Notes: generated by a model from the sequence alone, not told the origin. Counted from the first letter of the stretch, positions 41,560-50,329 are shown. The stretch is DNA of 64,000 nucleotides from Prorocentrum cordatum (GCA_963575745.1 CAUYUJ010004531.1:1-64000); one strand, 5' to 3'. Numbers and translations: made by a program.

Positions 41560-42196
41560 TGAACGTGGTTTAGGTTGCGGGTGGGTCGCGGGCTCTCCAC
41601 CTCCACCTGGAAGGACTGCAAAAGCAGCCCGCCGCAGGCGCCGAAAACATTGGTTTGTACCCTGAACGTGGTCGCGGGTGGGCCGCGGGCTCTCCACCTG
41701 AAACGAATGCAAAAGATGCCCGCCGCAGGCGCCGAAAAATGTGGTTTGTATCCTGAACGTGGTTTGGGTCGCGGATTGGTCGCGAGTTGGTCGCGGGGTG
41801 GGTCACGGGCTTTCCACCTGAAGGAATGCAAGAAAAGCCCGCCGCAGGCGCCGAAAATTGTGGTTTGTACGTTGAACGTGGTTTGGGTCGAAGGTGGGTC
41901 GCGGGTGGGTCGCGGGGTGGGTCGCGGGTGGGTCGCGGGTGGGTCGCGGGTGCGGTCGCGGGTGGGCGTCGCGGGGTGGGTCGCGGGTGGGTCGCGGGTG
42001 GGGTCGCGATGGTCGCGGGTGGGGCGCGCGGGTGGGTCGCGGGTGGTCGCGGGTGGGTGGGGTGGGTCGCGGATGGGTCGCGGGGTGGGTCGCGGGGTGG
42101 GTCGCGGGTGGGTCGCGGGTGGGTCGCGGGTGGGTCGCGGGTGGGTCGCGGGGTGGGTCGCGGGGTGGGTCGCGGGTGGGTCGCGGGGCCGGTTGC
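41560..42196. repeat. Four-copy ~95-125 bp tandem running into a GGGTGGGTCGC minisatellite
   Basis: GAACGTGGT...CGCGGGCTCTCCACCTG...GCAAAAG..GCCCGCCGCAGGCGCCGAAAA recurs at about 41560, 41665, 41755 and 41873. The last unit is followed by about 300 bp (41886-42196) of TCGCGGGTGGG units. The minisatellite appears to have grown out of the GTCGCGGGTGGGC segment of the tandem unit. Confidence 0.9.
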
Positions 42197-42465
42197 GGGT
42201 GGGACGACGACAACAAGCAACAACAAACAACAACGAGAGAAATCCCATTTCAGCCACGCACCCAGGGACAGTGAATTACCGTTCGGCCCCCTCACTCTGA
42301 TGTTCAATGAATTCGGCTTCTCAGGGGCCTCCTTGGACCATGCTCGAGGCCATCTAGTAGGCAAACTTCAGTCATCTTGCGACATCTTGAGGGCAGATTG
42401 CTGCTATCTTGGGCCGTCTGAGGCACTCTGATCCCTCGCGGCCCATGGTCTGGACCCTCAACCTG

Positions 42466-42588
42466 GCATCGCTCGGGCGTGTGCATTTCTTCCTCGGCGA
42501 GGGCCATCGAGGAACATCCTGGATCATCGAGCCACAAAACGACGCGCGAAATCGACAATTGAACGGGGAAGGGACGTCCGAGCGATGG
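42466..42588. mobile_element. Family L foldback element, copy 2
   Basis: GCATCGCTCGGGCGTGTGCA ... GGACGTCCGAGCGATGGCG, with interior TTCCTCGGCGAGGGCCATCG, colinear with copy 1 at 40418. Confidence 0.75.
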
Positions 42589-42699
42589 CGACCCAGGGTC
42601 CGCGCGCCAAAGGGGATGAGTGGTTCTAGAGGCCTCCGGCCTGTGCCGAAGGTCCAGGGTGCTCTGGGACTCAGCGAACTCGTCCTGTTTGGTAGTTTG

Positions 42700-43250
42700 T
42701 GAGCTTCATCTCGAGGAGGCAGGAGGGGGAATCAGGAGGAAGGAGGAGGGGGCGGAGGAGGAGAAGGAGGAGGAGGAGGAGGAGGGGGAGGAGGAGAAGG
42801 AGGAACGAGAGTAGTAGGAAAAGGAGGAGGAGGAGGAGGAGGAGGAGGAGGAGGAGGAGGAGGAGGAGGCGAAGGAGGGTGTTGGCCGTCGTCTTGGGCA
42901 GAATGAGTTGAATGGGGTGTTTGAGTCGTGTCCGTCAGTCGAGCTTGTTGGCGGGCCAGTTCCCTGACGGGTCGGCTCGTTGGTGGCTCGTTGGGCGTGT
43001 CGCGGCCGGAATATTTCTTCGTATTGCGCGGGCCTTACGGCCTGTGCCGCCGACCCTGGAGGCATCGGCTCTCGACGGCAAAGGGGGGAGAGGGGGGGAG
43101 GAGGAAGAGGAGGAGGAGGAAAAGGAGGAGGAGAAGGGGGGAGGAGGAGCAGCTAGAGTATTTCTTCGTATTTTGCTCCTTCCTGTCCTATGTGTCTTCC
43201 CGTATCTGGTGGTTTTCGGTCCATCCCGCCACCGTGCCTGGGTTGTGGGG
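42700..43250. other. GGA tracts with unassigned spacer
   Basis: GGA tracts at 42715-42875 and 43085-43155. Between and after them are open plus frames (VSRACWRASSLTGRLVGG and others) without support. Confidence 0.45.
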
Positions 43251-43256
43251 CCGAGT

Positions 43257-43515
43257 TTTTTTGCAGGTTCGTTGGGATCTCGTGGGGAGCTTCTCGGGGA
43301 TCTCACGGAGACAGGTGCGAAGCCTCTTGGGGCGTTTGGGCGCCTCTTTTTGGCCTCTTGTGGGCCTCTTGTGGCCTCTTGGGGGCCTCTCGGGGCTCTC
43401 TGTAGGCTTCTTGGGTCCTTTTGGGGCGGAAGGTTTATGTTGGCCCCTCTTGGAGACGTTTTGGAGCCATCCTGGGCGCCTCTGTGGGCCGTCTCCGGGC
43501 TCTCTTGGGCCCCCC
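43257..43515 (+). repeat. Family J-type GGGCCTCTTGG repeat
   Basis: Units of TTTGGGGCGTTTGGGCGCCT and GGGCCTCTTGTGGCCTCTTG translate as SWGPLGA-like runs. It lacks the conserved core of the copies at 5430 and 47935 and ends where a family I element begins. Confidence 0.65.
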
Positions 43516-43716
43516 TGATGGTCCGCTACCGAAAATTTCCGGTAGCGCTCCGCAGAGATCGGTCGCTACCGAAATACCGAAATGTAGCGCCCAATACCGG
43601 TATCAGACCGTTCTGAAATCCGCTATTTCAACGCCCTCAAACGAAGATCCGGTCGCTACCGAAATTCGGGGTGCGTCGAAATCGCTACCGAAAAATTCCG
43701 GTACCAGACCATCTGG
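43516..43716. repeat. Family I element with CGCTACCGAAA inverted ends
   Basis: CTGATGGTCCGCTACCGAAA at the left; the reverse complement of the right end reads CAGATGGTCTGGTACCGGAA. The interior has CGGTAGCGCTCCG, GGTCGCTACCGAAATACCG and CGCTACCGAAATTCGG. It is bounded both sides by GGGCCTCTTG-type repeat, so it probably inserted into a family J array. Confidence 0.75.
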
Positions 43717-43719
43717 GCC

Positions 43720-44566
43720 TCTTGCAGCCCTTTTGGGGGCCTCTTGTGTGGCCTTGGGGCGGTCATGGGAGCTCCGGCCCTTTCCCCAGGCCCCGGCCCT
43801 GGCCCCAGCGCCGGCCCCCGTGCTCCGGCTGGGCCCCAACCCTTGTTCCGGCCCCAGCTCCGGCCCCAGACACTGACCGACCCCCCGCCGCGCCACCCCC
43901 CCCCCTTTCCCCGTTCCCCTGCGGAGACACCCTTGCAACCCCCTCAGCGGGGCTGAAGCTCAGGCTGTAGTTTTTTTTTCGAACTCACACTCCGGATCGG
44001 CGGATTTGTTCTGGAAGAGCCGCCCCGCCCAGGGGGCGAGCGATGCTCGGCTCCTCCATAATCGCCCCGACCATGCCCTGGCATGCTCGACGTGCCCCAG
44101 AGCAGAAAATCAGATTGAACGTCACTGTATTGATTTTGTTGAAGTGGGTTTGGCTGGCCCAGGCCTATGTAATCGAGACTCGCTGTCGTCTTTGACCCGG
44201 CTTGTCAGGCATATTCTGGTTCTTGGGGTTGGCGCCTGCTGCCCCTGGCGCAAACCTCCTTCGGGCTGTCATCTCTCTGTGCACGCGCATGCGTGCCGCT
44301 CGGATGTGCAAAACGATGCCGTGTGGGACCCACGCACGGGGGTCATGCTTTTCTCGTGGTAGTCATCTTCGGGTCGCTCCTCAGCTCTCCGCCGACGTCA
44401 TCTTGCGAGTTTCGCCGACCCCCCGCTTTATCCAGGGCCGCCACGAGGGTGCGAAGGTGTTCGCGACTAGCGGCTCGCGATTCCTGACCTATCCTCAACC
44501 TCCTCGTCCTGTCGGGACGGGTGAGCGGGGTGAGCGGGGCGCAGAGTGGGGAATGCTTCGGCATCG

Positions 44567-44597
<31 letters not shown>

Positions 44598-44610
44598 GGT
44601 CGTGGTCGTG

Positions 44611-44642
<32 letters not shown>

Positions 44643-44655
44643 GGCCGACCCCCGG
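43720..44655. other. GGCCCC repeats, unassigned stretch and GTC microsatellite
   Basis: 43780-43870 is a degenerate CCCCGGCCC repeat. 44000-44560 has no defended gene. 44567-44643 is a GTC/GTG triplet run. Confidence 0.45.
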
Positions 44656-44659
44656 GTGA

Positions 44660-45150
44660 CCACCTTCTGTGGATTGGTTGCTCGAGGTGGCCGAGCTGCA
44701 CGAGCTCGAGCTGCGGTGCGTGCTCCCGCCGGAGATGATGAGCGCGTTTTCCACCACCACCACCATAAGTTGGATGGGGCGAAGGGGGAGGAGGAGGAGG
44801 AGGAGGAGGAGGAGGAGGAGGAGGAGAGAGAGGAGGAGGAGGAGGAGAAGGAGGAGAGGAGGAGGAGAGGAGGAGGAGGAGGAGGAGAGAGGAGGGGAGG
44901 AGGAGGAGAGGAGGAGGAGGAGGAGGAGGAGGAGGAGGAGAGGGAGGAGGAGAAGGGGGAGAAGGAGGACCCCCCCCTCCAACTTATGGTGGTGGTGGTG
45001 GAAAACACGCTCATCAGGAGAGCTTCCTGTGCCAGCTGGACTCGGGCCCAGCCAGGGGTTTCGGCACCTCCCTGCTCTGGGTGCCCGTTGGCGTGTTCGC
45101 GATACTCTGGAGGATCGGGGGGGGACAGAACCCCCAACAGTGACGCGTCG
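44660..45150 (+). CDS. Terminal exons of a membrane protein interrupted by an introner-like intron
   Basis: Upstream part: VDWLLEVAELHELELRCVLP-PE up to 44733. Downstream part from 45020: SFLCQLDSGPARGFGTSLLW and VPVGVFAILWRIGGGQNPQQ, then a stop near 45141. Removing the element plus one GGAGA copy joins CCG-GAG|AGC-TTC in frame and links a helical segment to a C-terminal hydrophobic helix (GTSLLWVPVGVFAILW). The intron is GA-AG when placed as GATGATG...CATCAG. The family is unknown; more exons upstream are likely beyond the GTC tract. Confidence 0.55.
44736..45016 (+). mobile_element. Introner-like TIR element with GGAGA target duplication
   Basis: Left end TGATGAGCGCGTTTTCCACC followed by ACCACCACCATAAGTTGGA; the right end reversed reads TGATGAGCGTGTTTTCCACC and ACCACCACCATAAGTTGGA. 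Exact GGAGA at 44731-44735 and 45017-45021. The core is a GGA tract. Same family as 904-1088. Confidence 0.9.
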
Positions 45151-45397
45151 ATTAGTGAATTGTCCGTTTTCGGTTCTCGTGAGGGCGCCGCGGCCGCCAT
45201 TTTCCAGGCTTGCGCCCGCCAGGTTTGGGCCTCAGGTCGTTTTCACTGAACCACGTTTTACTAAAGGGGGTTCTGTCCATTCCCGAGAGGACCGTCCGAC
45301 GGCCTTCCACCGTGCTGCCGTGGCTGGTCACCAGAGGGGCGGCAGGCCAGACTCAAACCTCCCATGGATACGTTTTTTTTGAGGAAACCGCTGTCTT

Positions 45398-45736
45398 CAG
45401 AGCCCCACAGCATCAGGGGTAACTCGGGTCAGGGCTAACTCGGGTTCCTTTTTCGGGAATCCAAGCCCGAGTTGCCCCGGACCCGAGTTACCCCGGATAA
45501 CTCGGGCGTCCAGAGCCCCACATCATCAGGGGTAACTCGGGTCAGGGGTAACTCGGGTTCCTTTTTCGGGAATCCAAACCCGAGTTACCCCGGACCCGAG
45601 TTACCCCGGATAACTCGGGCGTCCAGAGCCCCACATCATCAGGGGTAACTCGGGTCAGGGGTAATTCGGGTTCCTTTTTCGGGAATCCAAACCCGAGTTA
45701 CCCCGGACCCGAGTTACCCCGGATAACTCGGGCGTC
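45398..45736. repeat. Three tandem 113-bp units, each a hairpin
   Basis: CAGAGCCCCACA begins units at 45398, 45511 and 45624, and CGTCCAGAG recurs at 45734, an exact 113-bp period. Each unit has GGGGTAACTCGGGTCAGGGG-TAACTCGGGTTCC, a T5C loop region and the inverted GAATCCAAACCCGAGTTACC-CC arms, so each can fold into a long double-motif hairpin. Confidence 0.95.
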
Positions 45737-45839
45737 CAGAGTGTCCCAGGCCCAACGGCCTCCACCCCTTCCCCAGGGGTAGCTCCTCGTGCCGGCTCCT
45801 GGCACGAGAGCGGCCCTTGGGGGCCGAGGTGGGAGAATA

Positions 45840-46027
45840 CCGCTGGGATCGAACACACCTGTCCGCGGGTTCCCAGACGACCTCCTCCTCCTCCTCCTCC
45901 TCCTCCCCCTCCTCCCTCCTCCCTCCTCCTGCCCTCCTCCCTCCTCCCTCCTCCTCCTCCTCCTCCTCCTCCTCCTCCTCCTCCTCCTCCTCCGCGCGGC
46001 TCCGCCCGACCCACTCCCCCACCCGAG
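45840..46027. repeat. TCC tract preceding the 46.0 kb exon
   Basis: TCC/CCCTCC at about 45881-45992, probably intronic because the frame that encodes the hydrophobic C-terminus opens just after it. Confidence 0.8.
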
Positions 46028-46174
46028 GTCCTCGGCCCCGGGCCCTCCGACGGCGCCCCGGCCGCCTGGTGGGAGCTCCGGGAGCTGCTCCTGGGCTCCC
46101 TGCTTTGGCTGGGGGGCGCCGCGTGGCTGGGGAGCGCCGCGGTCGTGGCGCTGGCCCTGCGGCGCAAGAATTAA
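46028..46174 (+). CDS. C-terminal exon of a membrane protein
   Basis: After CACCCGAG the frame reads VLGPGPSDGAPAAWWELREL, LLGSLLWLGGAAWLGSAAVV and ALALRRKN, stop TAA at 46172-46174. One long hydrophobic helix (LLLGSLLWLGGAAWLGSAAVVALAL in two pieces) and a basic RRK tail, typical of a type I/tail segment. The stop codon lies inside the ATTAA target duplication of the family B element inserted immediately after. A 55-bp part of this exon is duplicated, with a 1-nt deletion, at 46746-46800. Confidence 0.6.
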   Translation, partial: VLGPGPSDGAPAAWWELRELLLGSLLWLGGAAWLGSAAVVALALRRKN

Positions 46175-46526
46175 TCAGGAGGGAAAGAAACACACCCAGA
46201 CCCCCTCGAGTAATGGAAAAATCATGACGGGAGGTTTTTCCTAATTTTCGGTCTCCGGGGGCCCTCACCGGGCCTCGGGAGCGTCAAAAAACGATTCAGG
46301 ATGACAAACCGGTCCTGGGGAAGGGGTCGAGAACTCTGGGGTCGACGTAATGAAAAATTCATTACGTCGGGGGTCTGGGCACAGACACAATGAATCGTCG
46401 ATTCCTAGGAAAATATGGGAAACTATGGGAAGTGGTGGGGAAGACAGACGCCCAGAAAATATACGAAAAGATTGGGAATATGTTTATTAGTGTGTCTTTT
46501 TGTTGTGTGTCCTGGGGCCCCTTCCA
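46175..46526 (+). mobile_element. Family B element, copy 1, split by a family A insertion
   Basis: TCAGGAGGGAAAGAAACACA at the start; GTGTGTCCTGGGGCCCCTTCC at the end; ATTAA at 46170-46174 and 46527-46531 is the target duplication. Discounting the family A insert at 46195-46379 and one CACA, the element is 163 bp, as in the other full copies. The related sequence at 46795-46805 (AAGAAGTAAGTCGGG) is the empty site. Confidence 0.9.
46195..46379 (+). mobile_element. Family A element nested in family B
   Basis: CCCAGACCCCCTCGAG ... GTCGGGGGTCTGGG terminal inverted repeats, with CACA at 46191-46194 and 46380-46383. The second CACA resumes the interrupted family B sequence exactly (CACACAGACACAATGAATCG when joined). 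Interior landmarks: GGGAGGTTTTTC, CCTCACCGGGCCTCGGGAGC, GTCAAAAAACGA and GATGACAAACCGGTC. Confidence 0.9.
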
Positions 46527-46965
46527 TTAAGTCGGGCGTCTTCCTTTACGGGGGGAATCTCCCAAAATAGTCAATTATAGTCTGGGACCGATTTTTTGAG
46601 TATTTTTGAGTACTTGGGGGGGTTTGTTTGAGCATATTGCCTGCCTAGGCTCTGCCTAGAAGGGTTCTTACCGTCTTTGCTTAAAGGGGCCGGGCAGTGT
46701 TGCCCGCCCCGGGCAGTTCCCCCGGCATCCGCCCCGCGGTTCCCCGCGCCGCGTGGCTGGGGAGCGCCGCGGTCGTGGCGCTGGCCTGCGGCGCAAGAAG
46801 TAAGTCGGGCGTCTTCCTTTACGGGGGGAATCTCCAAAGATAGTCAATCATAGTCTGGGGCAGATTTTTTGCGTATGTTTGAGTACTTGGGGGGGGGGAT
46901 TTTTTGAGCATGTTTTACTTTTCGCCCAGAATCCCCCTGTAGGGAGACACGCCCGACTGAACCCA
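46527..46965. repeat. Local duplication carrying a decayed exon copy and family U elements
   Basis: AAGTCGGGCGTCTTCCTTTACGGGGGGAATCTC occurs at 46530 and 46802 (quoted pieces differ by few bases), each preceded by GCGGCGCAAGAA-type sequence. The second exon copy (46746-46800) has GGCC-TGC for GGCCCTGC, a frameshift. From 46802 to about 46960 the unit is a foldback (AAGTCGGGCGTCTTCC with reversed AGTCGGGCGTGTCTCC), family U. Confidence 0.8.
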
Positions 46966-47180
46966 AGAAGCAGAAGCCACATCAGCAGAGACTTTTGGAG
47001 CTCCGCGCGGGTCCCTCGGATCGGCGCCGGGCCCCCAGGCCTGGCGCTGGCCCTCGGTCGAAGAGGAAGCAGCCACATGACCGTAAACTTTGGGAGCTCC
47101 GCACGGATGTCTTGGATCGGGCGCCGGGCCCCCTTGGTGGCGCCTCTGGCTCCGCCCCTGGGACAAAAAAATCTCTGCGG
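46966..47180. repeat. Two family E-type units in tandem
   Basis: GAAGCAGAAGCCACATCAGC then TTTTGGAGCTCCGCGCGGGT, repeated as GGAAGCAGCCACATGACC then TTTGGGAGCTCCGCACGGAT, each followed by TCGGATCGG/TTGGATCGGGCGCCGGGCCC. Confidence 0.65.
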
Positions 47181-47934
47181 ACCGCCAGCGGTTTCCGTGC
47201 ATGTCGCTTTTTTTGTTCCTCTATTCGGCAGGGGGGGAGGGAGCGGAGCGCATGGCATCCCGCACCTCCCGGACCAGAGGGAATGGGGGGGGGCGGGAGG
47301 TGCTGCCCCGTGTGGAGCGCTCCGCAAGTGTCGCCCCCATGGCTTGCCCCCAAGTGTCGCCCCCAGAGGCCAGGTCCTCCGTCCAGCCGTGCGCGCGCAG
47401 GGGCGGGGTCGGACCGCTCGGGCCCCTCGCTCTGGCCGATGCGCCGCCGGTCGCTGACGCTCAGCGTGCCTCGTGGGCGCCCAGGCTCCAGCCCGCCCTC
47501 TTTGGGGCGCCCTCCTGCTTCGGGTGTCGCGCCGGCCCCCCCCCCCCCCCGCCCTCCTTCGGGGGGGTGCTGAGGTGCTGAAGGTTCGGCGGCGAGCGAG
47601 GGGAAGCTTCGAGCGATGGCGCGATTCCCAGGTGAGTCGTACGGGAATCCAGATCGGCAGCGCGATCGGAGGTCGGGGAGCGAGATCGCAGTGGAACGGA
47701 GACCCCCAACCGGGAGATCGTCTCGTGCTGGTTCTCCTCCCCCCCGCCCGTCCAGCGGTGGCCCGGCTGTCCCGCGGTGTGACACCGCCGGTGTCCCGTG
47801 GTGTCCCGAGGTGTCCCGTGGTGTCCGCCGTTGCTATAAGGCGAAGTCGAGACAAATGATGCATTGGCTGACGCCGCACCGCCGACCCCTTGGGGCGGCA
47901 GCAAGAGTGAAATATGGAGTTTGCGGAACGATTT
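47181..47934. other. GC-rich unassigned sequence
   Basis: A direct AAGTGTCGCCCCCA repeat at about 47327 and 47353. Short TGGTGTCCCG repeats at 47770-47825 foreshadow the minisatellite at 48700. No exon is defended. Confidence 0.35.
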
Positions 47935-48575
47935 CTGGGGAATCTTGGGGTGTCAGCTTCTTGGGATTTCGTCGGGGGCGGTTGGCGGATCGCCGCTCTG
48001 CTCTTGGGCTTCACTGGGCTCTCCTGGCAGCATTTTTGAGCCCTCTTGGGAGCCGTTTTGAGGCCTCTAGGAGCCTGTTGTGGGCCTCTCGGGGGCCTCG
48101 TGGGAGCCTCTTGGGGGCCTCTTTGCGCCTCCTCAGGTTTTTTGGGAGCCGAGTGCTCGAAATGTTCATTCGGGTTCCCCCTCTGGGCCTCTTCTTGGGG
48201 CCGTCCTGGGGCCCTCCTGGATCGCTTTGGAAGCGTCTGGGGCCGTCTTGGGGCCCTCTTGGGCCGTCTTGGAGCCCTCTTGGGGGCCTCTTGGGCTATC
48301 TTGGGTCGATCTTAAAGGCTTCTTGGGCCGTTGTGGGCCTCGTGAAAGCCAAAGAGGCGAATGTGCTAAAAATAGACGTTTACCCTGCGGAATGGGACGA
48401 TGTTTGCTTCTGGAGGGCCTCGTCAGACGCCTCTTGGTGGCTTCTTGGGGCGTCTTGGGGGCCTCTGGGACCGCCTGGAGCGATCTTTCGGCGACTCGCG
48501 GCCCTCTTGGACCGTCTGGGGGGCCTCGTGGGGCCCTCTCGGCGCGGTTTGGGGCCCCCTGAGGCTCCAGGGGTG
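47935..48575 (+). repeat. Family J repeat with conserved core, copy 2
   Basis: Degenerate CTTGGGGGCCTCTTGGG units surround a core at about 48340-48420 (EANVLKIDVYPAEWDDVCFW). The core aligns with the minus-strand core at 5.6 kb (ETSVLSIYAFHWKVDDLCF), while the flanking units are not colinear. Confidence 0.6.
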
Positions 48576-48689
48576 CGGCCGACACCTTTGCCCCCCCCCC
48601 CCTCCAAACCGGCCGCACCCCCCGTGGGGAGGGGTTTGGGGAGGGGGAAGCACCTCACACGCCGCGACCCCAAGGGGTCGGCGGAGCCT

Positions 48690-49425
48690 CCCCCGCCCGC
48701 CCCGTCCGTCCGTCCGGCGGTGGCCCGCGGGGTCCCGCGGTGTCCCGCGGTGGCCCGTGGTGGCCCGTGGCGTGAGATCGACAGTGACATCGATGTGGTG
48801 CCCCGTGGTGTCCCGTGGTGTCCCAAAAAGTGAGATCGATGGTGAGATCCACAGGTGTCCCGTGGTGTCCCGTGGTGTCCCGTTGAGTGAGATCGATAGT
48901 GAGACCGATGGTGAGATCGAGAGGTGTCCCGCGGTGTCCCGTGGTGGCCCGTGGTGTCCAGTGGTGTCCCGTTGAGTGAGATCGATAGTGAGTTCGATAT
49001 TGAGATCGATGTAGTGCCCCGAGGTGTCCCGTGGTGTCCCGCGGTGTCCTGTTAAGTGAGATCGATAGTGAGATCGATAGTAAGATCGACAGGTGTCCCG
49101 TGGTGTCCCGTCGTGTCCCGTTGAGTGAGATCGAGAGTCAGTTTGATAGTGAGATCGGTAGTGAGATCGATGTGGTGTCCCGAGGTGTCCAGTGGTGTCC
49201 CGTGGTTTCCTATGGTGTCCCGTTGAGTGAGATCGATAGTGAGATCGATAGTGAGACCGACAGTGAGATCTAGAGGTGTCCCGCGGTGTCCCGTGGTGTC
49301 CCGTGGTGGCCCGTGGTGTCCAGTGGTGTCCCGTTGAGTGAGATCGATAGTGAGATCGACAAGTCTCCCGTGATGTCCCGTGATGTTCCGTTGAGTGAGA
49401 TCGATAGTGACATCGATTGAGTCAG
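48690..49425. repeat. Minisatellite: GTGGTGTCCCG and GTGAGATCGATA units
   Basis: About 650 bp of alternating blocks: GTGTCCCGTGGTGTCCCG and TTGAGTGAGATCGATAGTGA. Higher-order units of roughly 90-180 bp are visible. The minus frames read DLTIDLTQRDTTGHHGT-like. Confidence 0.9.
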
Positions 49426-49920
49426 ATGTTGGTTCCCCCCCCTCCCCCCCCCACAACCTCCTTATCACCCGAAGGGTGGTCGTATAGGTTCCTGAGTGTT
49501 GGGGGCCTCTGTGCCGCAATCCATCGTTAGAAAATGCAGCGCGAGAGCGCAATCCGTGTATACATGTTTCAGACGTCCCGCGCGAGAGCGCGATTTTGAA
49601 ATACACTGTGGGGAAGTATCATGTAGTTCGGGGGCCAGCAACCCATTCTGAGCCTCAGCACTTCCCTTTGTAAAAAAATCTGGGTGCGAGCCCTGGGAGG
49701 GGCAGATCAGGGGAGATCAATCGTAGTCATTCGTCAGCAGAGAGTCCAACACTCCGGGCCACGGACTCCCACTTCAGCCACGCACCCGGGGGCTGCATGA
49801 CCGCTCGACCCCCTCACTCCTCCTCCTCCCTCCTCCCTCCTCCTCCTCCTCCTCCTCCTCCCCCTCCTCCTCCTCCTCCTCCTCCTCCTCCTCCTCCTCC
49901 TCTGATCTTTTGTTCCCCAG
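49426..49920. other. Unassigned, ending in a TCC tract
   Basis: 49430-49800 contains GCGCGAGAGCGCGAT/GCGCGAGAGCGCAAT and no gene. 49815-49902 is a TCC tract followed by TGATCTTTTGTTCCCCAG, a good acceptor. Confidence 0.55.
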
Positions 49921-50134
49921 GCTTACTGCCGCAGCGCGCGGTGGGCCCGCGTGATGGGGTGGGGAGGCAGTGGCGCTCTGTACCGGTGGGTCTCGTACTT
50001 CTCCGCGGCCGCCGCACTCTCGGTCGTCATCGTGCTGGTCTACATCCTCTCGATGGAGCCTCTGATCGTGCTGTGGGGCTTCCTCGCGCAGTCGCTCAGC
50101 AGGCTGGGGCTCAAGGGGGAACGCTTTCGCGGGC
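49921..50134 (+). CDS. Exon of a membrane protein (two hydrophobic segments)
   Basis: After TTTTGTTCCCCAG the frame reads AYCRSARWARVMGWGGSGAL, YRWVSYFSAAAALSVVIVLV and YILSMEPLIVLWGFLAQSLS-RLGLKGERFRGR. One strong helix (about residues 25-44) and a second amphipathic one. A GT donor at 50135 (GTTTCT) would be followed by a foldback intron to 50323; without splicing the protein reads FLLQIS and stops at the element's TAA. Family unknown. Confidence 0.6.
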
Positions 50135-50140
50135 GTTTCT

Positions 50141-50322
50141 TACTCCAGATTTCGTAATAAAGGGAGGGGGGTCTCATTTCGGGGGGGGTCTCTTCCAGGC
50201 TATCTTGGAGGGCCTGGGGGGTCTGGGGACGATGTTTTGGAGGGTTCTCCCACGGGGGAGGTCTGAAATGGCTTGTCTTGGAGGGTCCAGACCCCCTCCC
50301 TTTTATTACGAAATCTGGAGTA
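50141..50322. mobile_element. Foldback element with 34-bp inverted ends, possible GT-AG intron
   Basis: TACTCCAGATTTCGTAATAA at the left and, reversed, the identical 20 bases at the right, continuing through AGGGAGGGGG. GTTT at 50135-50138 and 50324-50327 could be a target duplication. Placed as an intron, 50135-50323 is GTTTCT...GAGTAG. Confidence 0.8.
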
Positions 50323-50329
50323 GGTTTTT

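Noticed and set aside
41575-42431. Long VGRGWVAGGSR-type ORF
   Set aside because: A direct reading of the GGGTGGGTCGC minisatellite. The opposite strand is equally open.
45398-45736. CRISPR array
   Set aside because: A three-unit 113-bp tandem with no short repeat/variable spacer alternation, in a eukaryotic setting. It is a hairpin tandem.
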